From contig NZ_JXDL01000001.1 in NCBI RefSeq assembly GCF_001590795.1, positions 863,575-923,811 of the forward strand: 60,237 nucleotides of DNA, written 5' to 3'. The position numbers and the translations under genes are program-made. This document shows positions 57,310 to 60,237 of this stretch, piece by piece. Within the stretch, counting starts at the first letter, position 1. Each line of letters starts with the position of its first letter. The notes below the pieces were generated by a model. It was not told the DNA's origin. It ran no database searches and saw only the letters and a program-made list of their open reading frames with translations. Source of the stretch: Bradyrhizobium sp. AT1 (lineage in GTDB: Bacteria; Pseudomonadota; Alphaproteobacteria; Rhizobiales; Xanthobacteraceae).

Positions 57310-57669
57310 ATGGTCAAAGCGCCTGCCTTCCTTCTGTTGTCGCTGGCGCTCGCCGGATGTGCCGTCGGCCCACAAGCGCATCTGACGTCCGATCCTGCCT
57401 TCAGGCCTGCCCGCTATGCCTGGGACGGCGCCGGCGAGGATCCCAATCGGCCGAGCCCGGCCTCACGACCAACACGCAACCTCGCCCAGGCCGAGCGCAA
57501 CAGGTCGCAAGCCGGACTTCAGCCCCAGTCGAAGGAATGGTGGCAAGCGCAGGACGCGAGCGAGGCCGAGCAGGATGCAAGGGTCAACCGCGCGCTCGTC
57601 ATCTGCCAGGGATGCCTGCGTCCACAGCAGCAGCGAGAGGATTCCAGGCTCGCCAAAGCCGCGGACTGA
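57310..57669 (+). CDS. Small lipoprotein
   Basis: 119 aa from ATG 57310. Signal sequence MVKAPAFLLLSLALAGC ends in a lipobox (LALAGC, Cys17). The mature part is hydrophilic and Gln/Arg-rich ('NLAQAERNRSQAGLQPQSKEW') with a second CQGC motif near the end (VICQGCLRP). Anchored in the inner or outer membrane; function unknown. The preceding minus-strand gene is divergent and close by (94 bases between starts). Confidence 0.7.
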   Translation: MVKAPAFLLLSLALAGCAVGPQAHLTSDPAFRPARYAWDGAGEDPNRPSPASRPTRNLAQAERNRSQAGLQPQSKEWWQAQDASEAEQDARVNRALVICQGCLRPQQQREDSRLAKAAD

Positions 57670-57755
57670 ACCACATTCGCAGCTGAAACCCGTCGACCTG
57701 ATCGCACGTTACGACGTCGTGCGCGGGGGTCCTCTGAAGACATGGCGGAGACCAC

Positions 57756-58031
57756 ATGAGCGAAATCATCGACAACAAGGCCCATCACCGCTTCGAGCTC
57801 GAGATCGAGGGCCATCTTGCGACCGAGCACTACAAGCTCGACGGCAACGTCATCACGTTCGAGCACACCGACGTGCCGAAGGAACTCGGCGGCAAGGGCG
57901 TCGGTTCGAAGCTGGTGCAAGGCGCGCTCGACCAGGTCCGCAGCGCCGGATTGAAGCTGATCCCGCAATGCCCGTTCGTGAAGGCCTGGATCGAAAAGCA
58001 CCCTGATTACGCGGACCTCGTGACGAGGTGA
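57756..58031 (+). CDS. Small GNAT-type acetyltransferase (YjdJ-like), copy A
   Basis: 91 aa. 'HRFELEIEGHLATEHYKLDGNVITFEHTDVPKELGGKGVGSKLV' leads to the acetyl-CoA loop GGKGVGSKL, then 'IPQCPFVKAWIEKHPDYADLV', the ending seen in the short YjdJ/NATD1 GNAT family. These are minimal N-acetyltransferases of unknown substrate. A paralogue lies at 59700-59975. The gene is monocistronic. Confidence 0.85.
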   Translation: MSEIIDNKAHHRFELEIEGHLATEHYKLDGNVITFEHTDVPKELGGKGVGSKLVQGALDQVRSAGLKLIPQCPFVKAWIEKHPDYADLVTR

Positions 58032-58079
58032 GAACACAGGCCCGCAGCCTGTCGCCAGCGGGCCAGCCGAGATCCTGGC

Positions 58080-58475
58080 CTATTGTCCGTGCCTGAGCAT
58101 GTCCTGGTCGGTCATATCCCAATCCTGCCACAGCTGCAGCATGCCGAGCAGCACGAGCACGGCGCCTAGGCCCGTGTGATAGACGCGCAGAAAGCCCTCA
58201 CCGGAATAGCCGAGCATGTAAGGCGAGCCGATGAGCCATAGCCCGACAAGGATCGTCGTCACCTCCTGCCAGCGCTGCAAGGCGACATATTCGAGCTGGC
58301 TGATGCCGAAGACAACGAGACCAATCGCGATCGCATTCAGGATCACTGTCTGGTCTCCGCTGATCGTCGCATCCTGAACGGGAAACCATGGCGAGGCCAC
58401 GATGAGCACGCCGAGCGCCATCCCGCACCAGTCTTCCCATGTTCGATGAGTATTCAAGAAACCAAAGTCCGACAT
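58080..58475 (-). CDS. SPW-repeat membrane protein
   Basis: 131 aa. Starts MSDFGFLNTHRTWEDWCGM behind a strong RBS (AGGAGGG). Two hydrophobic repeats, 'GVLIVASPWFPV' and 'GLWLIGSPYMLGYS', carry the S-P-W/Y core that names the SPW family, and four TM helices are predicted by eye. Often found near stress genes; function unknown. Convergent with copy A acetyltransferase. Confidence 0.8.
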   Translation of the reverse strand: MSDFGFLNTHRTWEDWCGMALGVLIVASPWFPVQDATISGDQTVILNAIAIGLVVFGISQLEYVALQRWQEVTTILVGLWLIGSPYMLGYSGEGFLRVYHTGLGAVLVLLGMLQLWQDWDMTDQDMLRHGQ

Positions 58476-58673
58476 CGTACCCTCCTGTGACAGAGGCACA
58501 CGTCGGCGGCTGGCGATCACGACTTCCGAATGTCTCGCGACCCTGCCGGCCGCATTCGGACGTATGTCCTGTAAGAGCACGTGGGAACCGCCGGCGGCTG
58601 CGCAAGAGCGGACTTGAGGATTATTTCGATGGCCGCGCGCTGTTCAAAGTCATCAACCCATGCCGCGCCTTAG

Positions 58674-59597
58674 CTAGAGAGCCCCGAGCTTCCTCAACGA
58701 GTCCTGCGCGGACGTCACGTCCGGATCCAGCTCCAGCGCCTTCCGGAGATCGGCGATCGCGCCCTGCTTGTCGCCGAGCCGCAGGCGGGCCTGTCCGCGA
58801 TTATTCCAGGAATAGGCGTCAGTGGGATCGTATCGCAATGCCTTGTCGTAGTCGGAAACACCACCCTTGTTGTCGCCCTGGAACAGGCGGATCATGCCGC
58901 GATTGCGCCAGCCGCGCGCGTCGGTCGGCGCGATGCGGATCGCTTCGCCGTAGTCGGCGGCGGCACGGTCGAGCTGCTCGGTGTCCCGGTAGACGTTGCC
59001 GCGATCGATATAGGCGAGCAGATCGGGCGCAAGCTTGATCCGCATGGTGTAGTCGGCGAGCGCATGCGTCATGTCGCGCTTGCGGTAATAGGCGAGACCG
59101 CGATTGCTATAGGCCATGGCGGAATTCGGGTTGCGCTTGATCGCCGCATCGAAATCGGCCAGGGCGCCGTCGAGGTCGCCCTTGTTGAAGCGGGACTCGC
59201 CACGATTGTTGTAGGCCAGCGCCAGCGACGGATCGAGCTTGATGGCCTGGTCGTACTCGGCAATGGCACGATCGTAGTCGCGCTTGAACGAATAGACCCG
59301 GCCGCGATTGTTATGGGGGCAGGCATAATCCGGAGCGAGCCTGATGGCTTCGTCGAGGTCGGACAGCGCGGCATCGAGCTCGCGCTTCTCGGTGAGACCA
59401 TGACCGCGGTTGCAATAGGCGCCGGCGAGCCTGTCGCCGCTCTCGCTCTTGGTCTCGATCACGGTGGAGCAGGCCTTGACCCGTTGGTCGGGCGTGCTGC
59501 TCAGCGCCACACACGCATCCCAGGCCGGGCCGCCCTCGGCCGAGGCCGTCGAGCTCAGCGCGGCAAGCAACACCATGAGGCCGTACCGGACACGCAT
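58674..59597 (-). CDS. Exported TPR-repeat protein
   Basis: 307 aa. Signal peptide MRVRYGLMVLLAALSSTASA, then about seven tetratricopeptide repeats ('CNRGHGLTEKRELDAALSDLDEAIRLAPDYACPH'-type, with N[NR]RG at the start of helices and A-x3-D-[FY]-x3-[IL] throughout). A periplasmic scaffold for protein interactions. Terminates with KLGAL. The divergent GNAT copy B begins about 100 bases away. Confidence 0.88.
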   Translation of the reverse strand: MRVRYGLMVLLAALSSTASAEGGPAWDACVALSSTPDQRVKACSTVIETKSESGDRLAGAYCNRGHGLTEKRELDAALSDLDEAIRLAPDYACPHNNRGRVYSFKRDYDRAIAEYDQAIKLDPSLALAYNNRGESRFNKGDLDGALADFDAAIKRNPNSAMAYSNRGLAYYRKRDMTHALADYTMRIKLAPDLLAYIDRGNVYRDTEQLDRAAADYGEAIRIAPTDARGWRNRGMIRLFQGDNKGGVSDYDKALRYDPTDAYSWNNRGQARLRLGDKQGAIADLRKALELDPDVTSAQDSLRKLGAL

Positions 59598-59699
59598 TTT
59601 GCGGATATCTCCCCTGCAGCAACCCTCCTTGGTCGCACCTTGGCAAGGGCTGGTTCAGACGCCTAGATCAGAGCAACGAGCACGTTGGAAGGATCTTGC

Positions 59700-59975
59700 A
59701 TGGCCGCATCGGTACGAGACAACAAGGATAGGAGCCGCTTCGAGCTCGATGTCGGCAGCGAGGTCGCCTTCGCCAATTACCGGCTGACACCGGCGGCGGT
59801 CATCATCACCCACACCGAGACGCCGCGCGCGCTGCGCGGCCGCGGCATCGGCTCAGAACTGGTCAAGGGCGCGCTGGACCTGATCCGCCGCGACGGCAAG
59901 AAGGTGATCGCCGGCTGCGGCTTCGTCGTCGACTATCTCGACCGGCATCCGGAGGATGCCGATCTGGTCGCCTGA
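59700..59975 (+). CDS. Small GNAT-type acetyltransferase (YjdJ-like), copy B
   Basis: 91 aa. 'SRFELDVGSEVAFANYRLTPAAVIITHTETPRALRGRGIGSELV' (summarised) with the acetyl-CoA loop RGRGIGSELV, then 'VIAGCGFVVDYLDRHPEDADLV'. Equal in length to copy A 1.7 kb upstream and clearly homologous along the whole length, so the two arose by duplication, with SPW and TPR genes in between. Confidence 0.85.
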   Translation: MAASVRDNKDRSRFELDVGSEVAFANYRLTPAAVIITHTETPRALRGRGIGSELVKGALDLIRRDGKKVIAGCGFVVDYLDRHPEDADLVA

Positions 59976-59981
59976 AAGCAA

Positions 59982-60007
59982 AAGGGCCCGCGCGATGGCG
60001 GGCCCTT
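59982..60007. terminator. Bidirectional hairpin between convergent genes
   Basis: AAGGGCCCGC / GCGGGCCCTT, a strong stem just after the GNAT stop and before the DUF3597 stop. T/A-rich edges are short, so it may serve both directions. Confidence 0.7.
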
Positions 60008-60028
60008 CCGTCACGACCGGCGTTTCGG

Positions 60029-60237
60029 TCAGTGCTTGATCTCCGGCGGCAGCTTGCCGCCATTGGCGGCGAGCTTGGACATCACCTGCTTGTGCAGCCA
60101 GACGTTCATGCTGGCGGAGTCGTTCATGTCACCAGTGTAGCCCAGCTCCTTGGCGAGATCCTTGCGCGCTGCAAGGCTGGAATCGATGTCGAGCGCCTTC
60201 ATGAGATCGACGATCGAGGTCCGCCATTCCAGCTTCT
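60029..60237 (-). CDS. DUF3597-domain protein, C-terminal part
   Basis: The 69 codons up to the TGA at 60029-60031 encode 'KLEWRTSIVDLMKALDIDSS', 'ARKDLAKELGYTGDMNDSAS' and 'NVWLHKQVMSKLAANGGKLP'. This is the conserved C-terminal half of DUF3597, a small phage-tail-annotated but widespread rhizobial protein. The N-terminus lies outside the window. Confidence 0.7.
   Translation of the reverse strand, partial: KLEWRTSIVDLMKALDIDSSLAARKDLAKELGYTGDMNDSASMNVWLHKQVMSKLAANGGKLPPEIKH

Overview
The window is high-GC DNA that reads as the chromosome of an alphaproteobacterium, most probably Bradyrhizobium or a close Nitrobacteraceae relative. Grounds are the GyrA QRDR sequence, GTTC-N7-GTTC LexA boxes upstream of ssb and uvrA, a tandem family of Omp25/31-type surface proteins, many small exported or CxxC proteins, and several kinds of intergenic palindromic repeat. 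The genus is inferred from protein character, not from an rRNA gene.

Layout. 1-7 kb: the tail of an Ala/Pro-rich protein, a large GH17+GT2 beta-glucan synthase-like membrane protein, tRNA-Lys(UUU), an AT-richer VapB45/VapC45-type toxin-antitoxin pair beside the tRNA, and small proteins. 7-18 kb: a divergent Mfd-like helicase, Nudix hydrolase, AI-2E-type permease, acetoacetyl-CoA synthetase and small exported proteins. 18-27 kb: formyltransferase-fold protein, RidA-like protein, EamA transporter, periplasmic caspase-fold protein, cysK with a BrnA-like antitoxin gene, and an acyltransferase. 26-35 kb: tgt, patatin-like lipoprotein, TetR regulator, PepSY protein, asd, queA, two cyclophilins around a TonB/TolA-C-like protein, and coaD. 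35-49 kb: kup, a TIR-domain two-gene cassette, gyrA, ssb, three outer-membrane beta-barrel genes, and uvrA. 49-60 kb: an LRR protein, HAD phosphatase, beta-propeller with an SRPBCC protein, a repeat cluster, a PCC-domain protein with an acyl-CoA synthetase, small GNATs, SPW and TPR proteins, and the end of a DUF3597 gene.

Main observations. (1) asd is preceded by a promoter, a nearly leaderless 23-codon Thr-rich reading frame (9 Thr), a G-rich segment able to pair with the terminator arm, and an intrinsic terminator. Together these look like a transcription attenuator responding to charged tRNA-Thr. (2) The partner of the TIR protein (37475-38302) and the C-terminal half of the LRR protein (48864-50903) appear to share an unnamed helical domain. 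That would make two AT-richer cassettes, one with a TIR and one with an LRR sensor, built on the same module 10 kb apart; this may be an undescribed immune-type family. (3) Tgt has lost all four zinc ligands of the canonical enzyme. (4) Palindromic intergenic repeats supply the stop codons of queA and of a HAD phosphatase. (5) Three tandem outer-membrane protein genes have near-identical terminators, and at least two share a structured 5' leader.

Functional links: queA and tgt make queuosine in tRNA. ssb and uvrA each carry a LexA box and should be SOS-induced; gyrA and the Mfd-like helicase are the other DNA-transaction genes.
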